A stretch of 64,000 bases of DNA from positions 1 through 64,000 of the forward strand of contig CAWDHW010000032.1 of the NCBI GenBank assembly GCA_963802205.1, in the 5' to 3' direction. Below are positions 27,112-35,993 of this stretch, one piece after another. Position 1 is the first letter of the stretch. The number at the start of each line of letters is the position of its first letter. The stretch is from DYRB01 sp963802205. Its GTDB lineage: Bacteria > Pseudomonadota > Gammaproteobacteria > Chromatiales > Chromatiaceae. The notes beneath the pieces were generated by a model. It worked only from the letters and a program-made list of their open reading frames with translations, made no database searches and had not been told where the DNA came from. The translations under genes were made by a program, and so were the position numbers.

Positions 27112-27723
27112 TCAATATTGTTCTGTTTTTAGGGTGGGCAGCCCGGCCGCCGCCAAAAGGGCGGCCGTCTCGAACAGGGGCAGTCCCATGACCCCGGAGT
27201 AGCTGCCGGCGATGGCCTCGATGAACAGGGCCCCGCGGCCCTGGATGCCGTAGCCCCCGGCCTTGTCCGCGGGCTCACCGGTGGCCCAGTAGGCGGCGAT
27301 CTCCGCCTCAGTGATGGGGCGCATCCGCACCCGGCTCTCGCTCAATCCTACACGTTCCACCGCGCCGGGGCCGATGAGTGCGACACCGGTGAGGACGCGA
27401 TGTTCGCGCCCCGCGAGGCGCCGCAGCATGACGGCCGCATCCTCGGCGTTCCGGGGCTTGCCCAGGACCTCCCCGGCCACCACCACCGCGGTGTCGGCCC
27501 CAAGGACCAGTACAGCATCCGCCGACCCATCGCTGTTCAGCAAGGTGCGGGCGGCGCGTGCCTTGTCCAGGGCCAGGCGAATCACACAGGCCGCCGGTGC
27601 CTCCCCGGGCAGGGGCGACTCGTCCAGGTCCACCGGCAAACAGTGACATCCCAGGCCGATCTGGGCCAGGAGGTCCCGCCGACGCGGCGAGGCGGAGGCC
27701 AGATAGAGGCTGGGGGCGGTCAT
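27112..27723 (-). CDS. maf: Maf-like nucleoside triphosphate pyrophosphatase
   Basis: House-cleaning pyrophosphatase of 203 residues that hydrolyses non-canonical or pyrimidine NTPs. It has the Maf signature LASASPRRRDLLAQIG at the N-terminus, LGADTAVVVAGEVLGKP and GYGIQGRGALFIEAIAGSYS, followed by GLPLFET. The ATG at 27723 lies 7 bp after the rlmH stop and is preferred to a GTG at 27738 that would overlap rlmH. It ends 13 bp before rng. Confidence 0.94.
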   Translation of the reverse strand: MTAPSLYLASASPRRRDLLAQIGLGCHCLPVDLDESPLPGEAPAACVIRLALDKARAARTLLNSDGSADAVLVLGADTAVVVAGEVLGKPRNAEDAAVMLRRLAGREHRVLTGVALIGPGAVERVGLSESRVRMRPITEAEIAAYWATGEPADKAGGYGIQGRGALFIEAIAGSYSGVMGLPLFETAALLAAAGLPTLKTEQY

Positions 27724-27730
27724 CCGGGGC

Positions 27731-28201
27731 TCAGGCACGGTGATAGGGGTGGCCCTTGACCAGGGTCCAGGCGCGGTAGAGCTGCTCGGCCAGAATCACT
27801 CGGACCAGGGGGTGGGGGAAGGTCAGGGCCGACAGCGACCAGCGCCGCTCGGCACGCTCCAGGCATTCGGTGGTCAGACCGTCGGCCCCGCCCACCAGCA
27901 GGGCCGGTTCCCGCCCGCCGGCGAGCCAACCCGACAGCTCGTGGGCCAACCGCGCTGTATCCCAGGCATCTCCACGCTCATCCAGGGCAATTGCCAGGGC
28001 CCCCTTGGGCAGGGCCTTGAGCAAGCGCTCGCCCTCCTCACGCCGGGCCGGCTCCGGGCTGGTACCCTTGCCGCGGTGCCCGGGTTCGATCTCCACCAGA
28101 TTAAGGGAACACTCGCCGGAGAGGCGCCGGGCATACTCGGCATAGCCCGCATCGACCCAGGCAGGCATGCGCCGACCGACACAAAGCAGGTGGATGCGCA
28201 T
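27731..28201 (-). CDS. rlmH: 23S rRNA (pseudouridine1915-N3)-methyltransferase
   Basis: SPOUT-class methyltransferase of 156 residues that modifies helix 69 of 23S rRNA in assembled ribosomes. Conserved features include the start MRIHLLCVGRRMPAWVDAGY, LALDERGDAWDT, LVGGADGL (SAM knot) and the C-terminal LSALTFPHPLVRVILAEQLY followed by RAWTLVKGHPYHRA. Size and ends match the family exactly. It heads the rlmH-maf-rng-yhdP run. Confidence 0.97.
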   Translation of the reverse strand: MRIHLLCVGRRMPAWVDAGYAEYARRLSGECSLNLVEIEPGHRGKGTSPEPARREEGERLLKALPKGALAIALDERGDAWDTARLAHELSGWLAGGREPALLVGGADGLTTECLERAERRWSLSALTFPHPLVRVILAEQLYRAWTLVKGHPYHRA

Positions 28202-28217
28202 CCGCCGACGATGGGGT

Positions 28218-28439
28218 TCAGTCGAGGGCCGGGCCGAGCACGAAGTCTACCGGCTCGAAGCCGCGGCCCTCCAGGGCCTCCGAGACCTCGGCAAGGCAAT
28301 CCTCGCCCGTCGCCTCCACCTCCGCGATCAGCCCGGTGACGTAGCGGTACGCCTCCTGGGAACTGAGGTCGGCCGGAATCCGGACCAGGCGCGTCCGGCC
28401 GGGCTCGCGGCATGGCAACAGCATCAGGCTCTGGGACAT
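28218..28439 (-). CDS. Small hypothetical protein upstream of rlmH
   Basis: A 73-residue acidic protein (MSQSLMLLPCREPGRTRLV at the start, then SSQEAYRYVTGLIAEVEA and EDCLAEVSEALEGRGFEPVD). I do not recognise a family. It lies 16 bp ahead of rlmH on the same strand and has balanced codon use, so it is probably a real first gene of that operon. A start 33 bases upstream (28472) is possible. The 240 bp beyond it, to dxs, contain only the divergent promoter regions. Confidence 0.55.
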   Translation of the reverse strand: MSQSLMLLPCREPGRTRLVRIPADLSSQEAYRYVTGLIAEVEATGEDCLAEVSEALEGRGFEPVDFVLGPALD

Positions 28440-28714
28440 CGGTGGCTCCTGGGTGGGACTGGGGAAGGGCATGGGTTGGGATCGAAATGGGGTAGCCCTG
28501 GCCCACGGCGATCATAGAGGACCCGCTTACGGGTGGCGAGTCGGGGGCACGTCGCTGCGATGGTTTGTCCGAGGTTGCCGAAGACCAGTCGGCGGACCTG
28601 GGGTCCTAAGTTTATCCGGCCGAAGGCGGTCAAGGAGGGGCTTTTGCACTGCACAATGGCACGGACGATCAGCTAGACTATCCGGTCTTTCTGCGCGAGA
28701 CTCCGAGCCCCACC

Positions 28715-30592
28715 ATGCCAGAGCGCAACGATACTCAGCGCTTTCCGCTCCTGTCCAGGGTCGAGGTCCCCGCCGATCTACGCGCCCTGCCCACAGCTGA
28801 ATTACCGGCCCTAGCCCAAGAGCTGCGCGCATTCCTTGTGGACACGGTTTCCCGCACTGGGGGCCACCTCGCCGCGGGCCTTGGTGTGGTGGAGTTGACC
28901 ATAGCGCTGCACTACGTCTTCAACACCCCACACGACCGGCTCGTTTGGGACGTGGGCCATCAGGCCTACCCCCACAAAATCCTCACCGGGCGGCGCGCCC
29001 GCATGGGGACGCTGCGCCAAGAGGGGGGGCTGTCCGGCTTCCCCAAGCGCGGCGAGAGCCCCTACGACACCTTTGGCGTTGGTCACTCCAGCACCTCGAT
29101 CAGTGCCGCCATGGGCATGGCCGCGGGCGCGCGCCTCAAGGGCGAGCGCCGCCATGTAGTCGCGGTCATCGGGGACGGGGCTCTGGGTGCCGGGATGGCC
29201 TTCGAGGCCCTCAACCATGCCGGGGCCACCGACCTGGACCTCCTGGTTATCCTGAACGACAACGAGATGTCGATCTCGCCGCCGGTGGGGGCCATCACCG
29301 GCCATCTGGCCAGGGTCCTTTCCGGAAGTCTTTACACCCGGGTCCGGGAGGGCAGTAAGAATGCCCTTCGGGGAATGCCGCAACTGCGGGAGCTGGTGGG
29401 ACGCTGGGAAGAGCATATGAAGGGCATGGTCATGACCGGAACCCTGTTCGAGGAGTTGGGGTTCAACGCCATCGGGCCCCTCGATGGCCACGACATTCCT
29501 GGGCTGATCGCGACGCTGCGCAACATGAAGACCATGCCTGGGCCGCGGCTGCTGCACCTGGTGACCCGCAAGGGGATGGGCTATGAGCCGGCCGAGGCCC
29601 AACCCGTGGCGTACCACGGGGTCTCCCCATTCGACCGCGCTACCGGGACATTGCGCAAGGCAGTAGGGCGCCCGACCTACACCCAGGTCTTTGGTGACTG
29701 GTTGTGCGATTGTGCGACGACAGACCAGCGCCTGGTGGGCATCACTCCGGCCATGGCGGAGGGATCTGGGCTCACTGGATTCGCCAAACGCTTTCCGGAT
29801 CGCTACTACGACGTGGGCATCGCCGAACAGCACGCCCTGACCTTAGCCGCTGGCTTGGCCTGCGAAGGGCTCAAGCCGGTGGTGGCCATTTACTCCACTT
29901 TCCTGCAACGGGCCTACGACCAGCTGGTCCATGACATCTGCCTCCAAGGCTTGGATGTGACCCTGGCAGTGGACCGGGCAGGTCTTGTCGGCCCGGATGG
30001 CGCAACCCATGCCGGTGCCTTCGACCTGAGCTACGCCCGCGCCCTGCCCGGTTTGGCCATTCTGGCCCCAGCCGATGAGGCAGAGTGCCGGCTGATGCTT
30101 CAGACCGCCTACCTGCACCCAGGACCGGCCCTTGTTCGCTATCCCCGTGGTGCCGGGCCCGGGGTCCCGGTGGACCCGGGGCTGGGTACACTGTCCTGGG
30201 GCAAGGGAGAGGTAGTCCGCGTGGGCCAAGGTGTCGCCCTCCTCGCCTATGGCAGTCTCATGGCGCCCTGCGCGACGGCGGCCGCCGCCCTGGATGCAAC
30301 CCTCGCGAACATGCGTTTCGTCAAGCCTCTGGACCTGGATCTGGTCCTGGACCTCGCCCGCGGCCACGACCTCCTCGTCACCGTAGAGGAAAATGCCATC
30401 GCCGGCGGGGCAGGTTCGGCGGTCGCGGAGGCCCTCAGCGCCGCGGGTCTTCGCACCCGCTGTATCCACCTTGGGCTGCCGGATCGATACATCGACCATG
30501 CCGCCCACGAGGCCCAACTCGCTGCCTGCGGACTGGACGCGGCGGGAATCGAGGCGGCGGTGCGCGCCGCCCTGGCAGGCCCGACCGTCTGA
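28715..30592 (+). CDS. dxs: 1-deoxy-D-xylulose-5-phosphate synthase
   Basis: Thiamine-diphosphate enzyme that starts the MEP isoprenoid pathway, supplying quinone, carotenoid and, in phototrophs, bacteriochlorophyll side chains. The 625-residue protein has DVGHQAYPHKILTGRR, the TPP motif GDGALGAGMAFEALNHAG ending in LNDNEMSI, and the transketolase pyrimidine domain DVGIAEQHALTLAAGLA, with AVDRAGLVGPDGATHAG. Length is normal. It is monocistronic or leads the next two genes, which follow at 60 and 3 bp. Confidence 0.96.
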   Translation: MPERNDTQRFPLLSRVEVPADLRALPTAELPALAQELRAFLVDTVSRTGGHLAAGLGVVELTIALHYVFNTPHDRLVWDVGHQAYPHKILTGRRARMGTLRQEGGLSGFPKRGESPYDTFGVGHSSTSISAAMGMAAGARLKGERRHVVAVIGDGALGAGMAFEALNHAGATDLDLLVILNDNEMSISPPVGAITGHLARVLSGSLYTRVREGSKNALRGMPQLRELVGRWEEHMKGMVMTGTLFEELGFNAIGPLDGHDIPGLIATLRNMKTMPGPRLLHLVTRKGMGYEPAEAQPVAYHGVSPFDRATGTLRKAVGRPTYTQVFGDWLCDCATTDQRLVGITPAMAEGSGLTGFAKRFPDRYYDVGIAEQHALTLAAGLACEGLKPVVAIYSTFLQRAYDQLVHDICLQGLDVTLAVDRAGLVGPDGATHAGAFDLSYARALPGLAILAPADEAECRLMLQTAYLHPGPALVRYPRGAGPGVPVDPGLGTLSWGKGEVVRVGQGVALLAYGSLMAPCATAAAALDATLANMRFVKPLDLDLVLDLARGHDLLVTVEENAIAGGAGSAVAEALSAAGLRTRCIHLGLPDRYIDHAAHEAQLAACGLDAAGIEAAVRAALAGPTV

Positions 30593-30652
30593 CCGGCGCC
30601 AACCCCGGCACTGGCCTTTGCATTCACACAAGGACAAAGGAATCCCAAACCA

Positions 30653-32035
30653 ATGCGCATCCACCCTTTAACGGCGACCCTGGTCGCCATGCCGGTTCTG
30701 GCGGCCGTCGCCGGACCCTATTGGTTGGGAGGGCGTGCCGAGGTGGCCTACCGTGCCGCCATCGCTGAAATGGAGCGTCAGCCGCAGGCCCTGCGCATCA
30801 TTGACCAAGACTACCGCCGGGGTTGGTTCTCCTCTACCGCCAGCCTTGAGTTCGCGCCGGAGGGTGCCGATCAGGGCACCGACCTGCGGGTTCGCGTTGT
30901 CAGCAACATCGCTCATGGCCCGCGCAGCTTGGAGGGCCTGACCTGGCCCCCGGTCGTGGCCGAGATCGGTAGCCTGGTGTCCCTGGAGCACCCGGTCATC
31001 CAGCTCGACGGGGTGCGGGTCGATACGCGCCTTGCCTGGAACGGCGGCGGTGTAGCGGACATCCGGATTCCCGCGATCGACCAGGCCCCCATCGGTGACG
31101 CCCCTGGGCTGCGCAGCTCCTCGGGCATCGGGGAATTGAGCTTCAGTCCGGAAGGGCCAAGTGTCGGACGCTTCGATCTATCCTCCCTGGAGGTATTGGG
31201 GGAGGACGGTTCGGCGCTGCTCAGGCTCCGCGACCTGCACGCCGAACACAGCACACGACCCTGGCTCCCGGGGGTCCTGGTGGGTACCGGGGAGTTCACC
31301 ATCGCGGAGGTTCTTGGGCAGAGTCCGGAGGCCGCGTTGGAGGTGAAAGACCTCGCCATTAACTTCGACGCCCGGCCCGACGGCGAGCTGCTGATGATCG
31401 GGCTGCACTATGGCGTCGGCGTTCTGCACATTGGCACGGCCGACTATGGCCCATCTCAGGTCAAGCTCAGCGCGTCCCGCCTGGATGGTCAAACCCTCAG
31501 CACCCTGCAACAGGACTTGGTTGAGGTGAACGGCCGGGCGCTGCCGGAGGCCATGGCGGGGATTGCCGCAGCCGGGGTGCTGATGAAGCACCTGCCGGCC
31601 CTGGTCGCCACCGAGCCTCAGGTGGCCATCGATCACCTGGACCTAACGACACCGGACGGCCTCATTCAGGGAAGGCTTTCCATTGGGGTCAGAGGCTTGA
31701 AGGGTGCGGATGTCATGGCCGGGACCTGGCTCAAGCGGTTGGTCGCAGATGGCGAACTGAGCCTCCCGCGGGAAATCGCCGTCTCGATGCTCATCCTGGC
31801 CCAGCGAGAGCGCCTGCTGGAGGAGATGGCCGCGAAGGGGCTAGGCAGCCAAGGCCTGACGGCGGAACAGGAACAAGCCCTCGAATCCTCCGCGGAGGCC
31901 CAGGTGGATACATTGACGAAAGAGGGTTGGATAAAAACCGATGGGGCGCGCATCAGCTCGGTCATTGTGCTGGCGGACGGGCTCCTCACCGTAAACGGGC
32001 AGCCCCTGCCCCTGGATGCGGCCCTTTCGCTCTGA
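30653..32035 (+). CDS. DUF945 / YdgA-like periplasmic protein
   Basis: Protein of 460 residues with an N-terminal signal or anchor segment (LVAMPVLAAVAGPYWLGGRA) and the DUF945 pattern DQDYRRGWFSSTASLEFAPE, followed by a long, weakly conserved beta-rich region. YdgA-type proteins are exported and of unclear role, possibly interacting with envelope components. It sits between dxs and gloB and ends 3 bp before gloB. Confidence 0.8.
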   Translation: MRIHPLTATLVAMPVLAAVAGPYWLGGRAEVAYRAAIAEMERQPQALRIIDQDYRRGWFSSTASLEFAPEGADQGTDLRVRVVSNIAHGPRSLEGLTWPPVVAEIGSLVSLEHPVIQLDGVRVDTRLAWNGGGVADIRIPAIDQAPIGDAPGLRSSSGIGELSFSPEGPSVGRFDLSSLEVLGEDGSALLRLRDLHAEHSTRPWLPGVLVGTGEFTIAEVLGQSPEAALEVKDLAINFDARPDGELLMIGLHYGVGVLHIGTADYGPSQVKLSASRLDGQTLSTLQQDLVEVNGRALPEAMAGIAAAGVLMKHLPALVATEPQVAIDHLDLTTPDGLIQGRLSIGVRGLKGADVMAGTWLKRLVADGELSLPREIAVSMLILAQRERLLEEMAAKGLGSQGLTAEQEQALESSAEAQVDTLTKEGWIKTDGARISSVIVLADGLLTVNGQPLPLDAALSL

Positions 32036-32038
32036 GCC

Positions 32039-32818
32039 ATGCTTTACATTCAAGCCCTCCCCGCCTTCGACGACAATTACATCTGGCTGCTTCGCGCCAA
32101 GGGTGACAAGCGGGTCACTGTGGTGGATCCAGGGGATGAGGAGCCGGTCCTTGAGGCCCTGGCGCACAATGGACTCGCCCTCGATACCATCCTCATCACC
32201 CATCACCACGGCGATCATGTTGGCGGGGTCGCCGATTTGGTCGCTGCATTCCCTGGGGTCCAAGTCGTGGGCCCGCGTGACAGACGCATAAAGGATCTGA
32301 CGCGCGTGGTAGGGGAGGGTGACCTTGTCGAACTCCCGGGGACAGGCGTCTCTTTACGGGTCATGGAAGTCCCCGGCCACACGGCCAGCCACATCGCCTA
32401 CCTTGGCGGTGGGGCACTGTTCTGCGGCGACACCCTATTCGCCGGGGGTTGCGGGCGTGTCTTCGATGGGACCTTCGCCCAGCTTTCGGCCTCATTGCGC
32501 CGCATCGCCGCCCTCGCCCCCGAGACCCTGGTCTATTGCGCCCACGAGTACACACTGGCCAACCTTGGGTTCGCCAGATGGGTCGAGCCCGAGAGCGCGG
32601 AACTGGCCCAACGGGAGTTGGAGGCGACGGCCATCCGCGCCGCAGACCGCCCCACGGTACCCTCGACTTTGTCCCTGGAGCTCGCAACCAACCCCTTCCT
32701 GCGCACGGGAGAGCCCGGCGTGATCGCCGCTGCCGCGAGTGTCGCAGGCCGCACCTTGGATGGCCACGCAGAGGTCTTCGCCGCCCTGCGGCGCTGGAAA
32801 GACGAACGCTACGATTGA
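32039..32818 (+). CDS. gloB: Hydroxyacylglutathione hydrolase (glyoxalase II)
   Basis: Metallo-beta-lactamase-fold thioesterase of 259 residues that releases D-lactate and glutathione from S-lactoylglutathione. The binuclear metal motif THHHGDHVGG is present near residue 55, with further ligands in PGHTASHIAYL, FCGDTLFAGGCGRVFDG and CAHEYTLANLGFA. The glyoxalase-II C-terminal substrate domain follows, with LELATNPFLRT. Start and length match the family. Confidence 0.96.
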   Translation: MLYIQALPAFDDNYIWLLRAKGDKRVTVVDPGDEEPVLEALAHNGLALDTILITHHHGDHVGGVADLVAAFPGVQVVGPRDRRIKDLTRVVGEGDLVELPGTGVSLRVMEVPGHTASHIAYLGGGALFCGDTLFAGGCGRVFDGTFAQLSASLRRIAALAPETLVYCAHEYTLANLGFARWVEPESAELAQRELEATAIRAADRPTVPSTLSLELATNPFLRTGEPGVIAAAASVAGRTLDGHAEVFAALRRWKDERYD

Positions 32819-32820
32819 TG

Positions 32821-32954
32821 TCACCCCACATCCCGGTCGCGGTGGGCCGCCTCGCTGGTCGCGATCAGCGTCTGATACCGCCAGCGGGGGTCCCCCAAGT
32901 CACCGCGCGCCGTCGCGGGTTCCGCGGCCATAGCGCAATCGAAGACGACACCCT
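32821..32954 (-). pseudogene. Possible truncated C-terminal CDS fragment
   Basis: About 43 codons read on the minus strand (GVVFDCAMAAEPATARGDLG then DPRWRYQTLIATSEAAHRD) to a stop just beyond the gloB stop. The frame is cut by the CTAG and IS-end-like sequence at 32955. The peptide looks protein-like but I cannot assign a family. It could be the remaining tail of a gene once convergent with gloB. Confidence 0.35.
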
Positions 32955-32972
32955 CTAGCAGCCTGTCGGACT
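32955..32972. repeat. Solo IS end of the same family as the 4780-5141 element
   Basis: CTAGCAGCCTGTCGGACT matches the outer end and flanking CTAG of the MITE-like element at 4776-4793 with one mismatch. No second end or transposase is found nearby, so it is a leftover after deletion. It marks the boundary between the truncated minus-strand fragment and the hsdM relic. Confidence 0.5.
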
Positions 32973-33311
32973 CAACCCTGTGCAGCGTGACCGTGAGCTG
33001 ACCGACGCCGACCTCCTGTAGAGCAGCAGCACCTACCACGCCTGGCACGGCGATCTTCTCCCGCCGGGAGAGGGGGCGACATATCAGGACATGCCCGGCT
33101 TCTGCAAATCCGCCACCACTGCCGAGATCACCGCCTGTGGCTATGTGCTGACCCCGGACCGCTCTACGTCGGCGCCGAGAAAGGCGATGGCGATCCCTTC
33201 GAGAAAGGGATGGCCTGCCTGGTGACGTAGCTGGAAACGCAATTCGCAGAGAACGCCAAGCTGGAAACCCTGATTTGCGCCCACCTGACTGGACTGAAGC
33301 TGGTGCCATGA
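32973..33311 (+). pseudogene. Type I restriction-modification methyltransferase (HsdM) C-terminal relic
   Basis: The conserved C-terminal HsdM pattern is legible: RELTDADLL, stop, STYHAWHGD, then GATYQDMPGFCKSATTAEIT and ACGYVLTP. After a one-base frame change it continues as YVGAEKGDGDPFEKGMACLV, then another stop, LETQFAENAKLETLICAHL and a final TGA at 33309. Two in-frame stops, one frameshift and loss of the catalytic N-terminal part show real decay, not one sequencing slip. No HsdR or HsdS gene is present. Confidence 0.75.
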
Positions 33312-33419
33312 GCGCGCAGATATCGTCTTCTCCATCAAGTCCGGTAGCCCCAGTCCGGTGGAGCCGGTTTCTCCTTGCAAGGGTTTGCGATGGAGGTTTC
33401 CTCCTATCCCGTCGTAGAC

Positions 33420-33535
33420 GGGCAGCCCTTACGGCTGGGCTCAGACGCCGGTAGAGGGCGCGCACCTCGGCGTTGTAACGGGTGGCAACCAGGGCGGTGA
33501 GAAACAGCCGGGCGCACCAACGGGCGTCGGCGTTC
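33420..33535 (-). pseudogene. IS110-type transposase relic (C-terminal motif)
   Basis: A minus-strand segment reads RLFLTALVATRYNAEVRALY followed by RRL, close to the C-terminal transposase motif of IS110/IS116 elements (ALVATRYNP..RAFYQRLL). The surrounding frame does not continue as a transposase and no ends are visible. The rest of 33312-33724 holds nothing I can identify. Confidence 0.4.
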
Positions 33536-33724
33536 TTGGACAAGCAAGCCGGGGCGTTTGTGCACGCTGGTGCCGAAGTCGAACGATTGGTGTTGGCACG
33601 AGGCATGGGTCACGGTGCTTGCACCGCCAGTGCCGTCAGGGGGATTTTGAGCATGCTCGCCAAGTCCGCATCTACAACGGTACGGCGCAATGGGCATCGC
33701 GGCTCCAAACAACAGGAGGGTGTC

Positions 33725-33825
33725 ATGACGGAAGTGAAGAACGACGAGATTCGCCGGGCGGTGCGCGAACGCTATGTGCGAGTGGCCGAGAACGACGGCG
33801 CGGGTTGCCGGTGCAGCCAGACTAG
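33725..33825 (+). pseudogene. arsM: Arsenite methyltransferase ArsM, N-terminal part, interrupted by an IS
   Basis: A good ribosome site (AGGAGG, 33714-33719) precedes an ATG and MTEVKNDEIRRAVRERYVRV then AENDGAGCRCSQTS, the N-terminus typical of arsenite S-adenosylmethionine methyltransferases with its Cys-rich stretch. The frame is interrupted at CTAG by an IS1634-type element. It resumes exactly in frame at 35855 as SGAPAVGADSLS, as expected for ArsM, and then loses similarity near 35905. The catalytic domain is therefore missing and the gene is dead. Confidence 0.7.
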
Positions 33826-35850
33826 CCCGACATCGACTATTCGAGCCCCTGAGCGGCGTAACCCATTGACCTGCCATACTCGTACTAGCGAAGGTCGGCA
33901 CTACAGGGAGGATTTTGCGCTACGGGATTGGAGGGTGGAGGTGATCCTCGGCGGGGGCTGTTCGGGCATGGTCAGGCGCAGTCGATCCAGCAGGATCCGT
34001 TGCTCTTGCTCGGGCTCGGTGTAACGGCTCAGGATCAGGGTGCGCCCGTCGGTAGTGGGTAGGTGCACATCGACCATGTGGATGGCGGCGAGGTTGTCCA
34101 GGGCGGCGCGCGGGGTGAGCCCTGGGGCCAGGGGGCGCAGGCGGGCCTTGAGGGTGACCTGTAGGCAATAGGCCAGAAAGGCGAGGAAGATGTGCGCCTC
34201 GATGCGCTCGTCGCGTTGGTGGTAGATCGGGCGGATGCCCAGATCGCTCTTGAGTTCCTTGAACGCCTGTTCGACCTCGGTGAGCTGGATGTACCAGTGC
34301 CACAGTTGGGCCGGATCCTCGCCCGGGAGGTTGGAGCGCAACAGGTAGCGGCCCTCGCGGCGGCGCACCTGGCGCAACTTCTTGCGATCCAGGGTGAAAG
34401 TGAAGGTCTCGGGGCGCACCTCTTGATCGGACTCGGGCAGGTGTACTTTGACCAAGCCATAGGCGCGTCCGGCCTCCTTCTTGGCGGCGCCGAGCTTGAG
34501 CAACAGTTGATCGCGGCTGATGTCTTGGCCGCGCAGTTCCTTCAGGCGCCGCCACAGGCGCTTGAGGCGGCGTCGGCGCATGGCCTGTTCCTTGTCGCGG
34601 CGCCCGGCGCTGCGGGCCAGGACGTAGGTCTCGCCGTCCTTGTTCAGGAGCTTGACGGTGACCTGCTCGCGCACGCTCGTCCAGGGCTGGGCGAGGAAGG
34701 ATTTCTCCAACTCGGTGAGGCGTCCTTTGGGGGTGCCCACCAGGTAACGCACCGGCGGGTCGGCGTCACGCATGAGCGCCAAGGTCTCTTCGGTGGGAAT
34801 GCCCCGATCCATGACCCAGACCCGGTCGGCCTTGCCGTACCGGGTCTCGATCTTGGCCAAAAAGTCCTTGAGGGTCTGCTTGTCGAGGGTATTGCCGGGG
34901 AGGACCTCGTAGGCCAGCGGAAAACCGTCCGGGGTAACGATCAGGGCGATGACCACCTGGACGCAGTCGGGGCGATGGTCGCGACTGTAGCCATGCTTGC
35001 GCTTACCGGACTCGGGCGGATCGCACTCGAAGTAGGTGCTGGTGAGGTCATAGAGCAGGACCTCGTAGCGGGCCGCGAAGAGGTTGCGCCAGCGCTCTTG
35101 CAGGTAGGAGAACAGGGCCCGCTTGTGCGCCAGGAGCCGGTCCAGGCAACGGTAGAGGGTGTGGCTCTCGGCGATGGCGAAGTCTTCGCCAAGCAGGTCG
35201 CCCATGGCGCTGCGGTCATACCACTGCCGGTGCAGGCGCCACTCGCTGCCCGGGTCGATGAGGCGGTAGGTGACCAGCGTCTTGAGGACGTTCAGCCAGC
35301 GCGTACCCTTGCGGCTGGGTGGCAGACGCGCCTGCCAGAAGGCGTCCAGTTGCAGTTGTTCCCACAGTTCGCAGGCCAGCCAGCAGGCGCCCCATTGCCG
35401 CGGGCGGCGCAGTTGCAGCCCACTCAACTTGACCTGGACGACCTCGCAGGCCAACTCCGGAGCCGGCCGGTCTTCCGGGAACAGGGCCACCTGCGCTGCG
35501 GCGGCACGGTCCTCGTCGAAAACCGCGATGGAGCGGCACCAGGCCGCCTGCTGGGCATCGTTGATCTCGCCGAGGTAGAGCACCTGGCGCTGCACCACCC
35601 GCCCGTCGGCCACGCGGCGATTCTCCACCACGCTCCAGTAGCGGTGCTCTTTGCCGTCCTTCTTACGCGTCTTGGATCGCAGGAACATGCCGATAGTGTC
35701 GGCAAGTCCGCCCGGCCGTTCAACGACCAAGGTCGGCACTACAAGCGTCCGCGCCGCGAGGTACCTCGTTCAATCAGGAACTTGCAACGCGACCGGCACC
35801 TAAAACCGGCCCAAAATGGCCCTGGGCGCGGGCGAATAGTCGAAGTCGGG
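33826..35850. mobile_element. IS1634-type insertion sequence, complete, 2,025 bp
   Basis: The ends are the inverted repeat CCCGACWTCGACTATTCG (33826-33843 and, reversed, 35833-35850; one mismatch). CTAG flanks both sides (33822-33825 and 35851-35854), a 4-bp target duplication. Removing the element and one CTAG restores an uninterrupted ArsM-like reading frame, which proves the boundaries. Inside lies one intact transposase gene. A 15-bp direct repeat AAGGTCGGCACTACA also lies near each end (33891-33905, 35729-35743). Confidence 0.85.
33901..35688 (-). CDS. IS1634 family transposase
   Basis: DDE transposase of 595 residues. It has SKTRKKDGKEHRYWSVVEN at the start, YDLTSTYFECDPPESGKRKH (first Asp region), DRVWVMDRGIPTEETLALM (second Asp) and the late ELKSDLGIRPIYHQRDERIE followed by HIFLAFLAYCL, a pattern typical of the IS4-like IS1634 group. 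The frame is intact, so the element may be active. I set the start at the ATG at 35688; a GTG at 35739 would extend it by 17 residues into the subterminal repeat. Confidence 0.9.
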   Translation of the reverse strand: MFLRSKTRKKDGKEHRYWSVVENRRVADGRVVQRQVLYLGEINDAQQAAWCRSIAVFDEDRAAAAQVALFPEDRPAPELACEVVQVKLSGLQLRRPRQWGACWLACELWEQLQLDAFWQARLPPSRKGTRWLNVLKTLVTYRLIDPGSEWRLHRQWYDRSAMGDLLGEDFAIAESHTLYRCLDRLLAHKRALFSYLQERWRNLFAARYEVLLYDLTSTYFECDPPESGKRKHGYSRDHRPDCVQVVIALIVTPDGFPLAYEVLPGNTLDKQTLKDFLAKIETRYGKADRVWVMDRGIPTEETLALMRDADPPVRYLVGTPKGRLTELEKSFLAQPWTSVREQVTVKLLNKDGETYVLARSAGRRDKEQAMRRRRLKRLWRRLKELRGQDISRDQLLLKLGAAKKEAGRAYGLVKVHLPESDQEVRPETFTFTLDRKKLRQVRRREGRYLLRSNLPGEDPAQLWHWYIQLTEVEQAFKELKSDLGIRPIYHQRDERIEAHIFLAFLAYCLQVTLKARLRPLAPGLTPRAALDNLAAIHMVDVHLPTTDGRTLILSRYTEPEQEQRILLDRLRLTMPEQPPPRITSTLQSRSAKSSL

Positions 35851-35854
35851 CTAG

Positions 35855-35905
35855 CAGCGGCGCACCCGCTGTAGGTGCCGACAGTCTGTCCTGGGATCTT
35901 GGACC
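35855..35905 (+). pseudogene. arsM: ArsM continuation fragment after the IS
   Basis: The plus-strand frame SGAPAVGADSLSWDLG directly continues the N-terminal ArsM fragment once the IS and one CTAG are removed. It stops resembling ArsM after about 16 residues, where an older deletion joined unrelated sequence leading into the parS-like region. This shows the gene was already truncated or was damaged twice. Confidence 0.6.
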
Positions 35906-35993
35906 AATGTCGGTGCCGCCGTTCATCTTGGAACGGCCAGACCGAGGTGCTGAGGCAGCCGGTAGACTGCGCAGAGGGCGGCATTCATTTCTG

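Noticed and set aside
33891..35743. 15-bp direct repeats first taken as the IS1634 target duplication
   Set aside because: True ends with inverted repeats and CTAG duplication were found outside them, and removal there restores the arsM frame.
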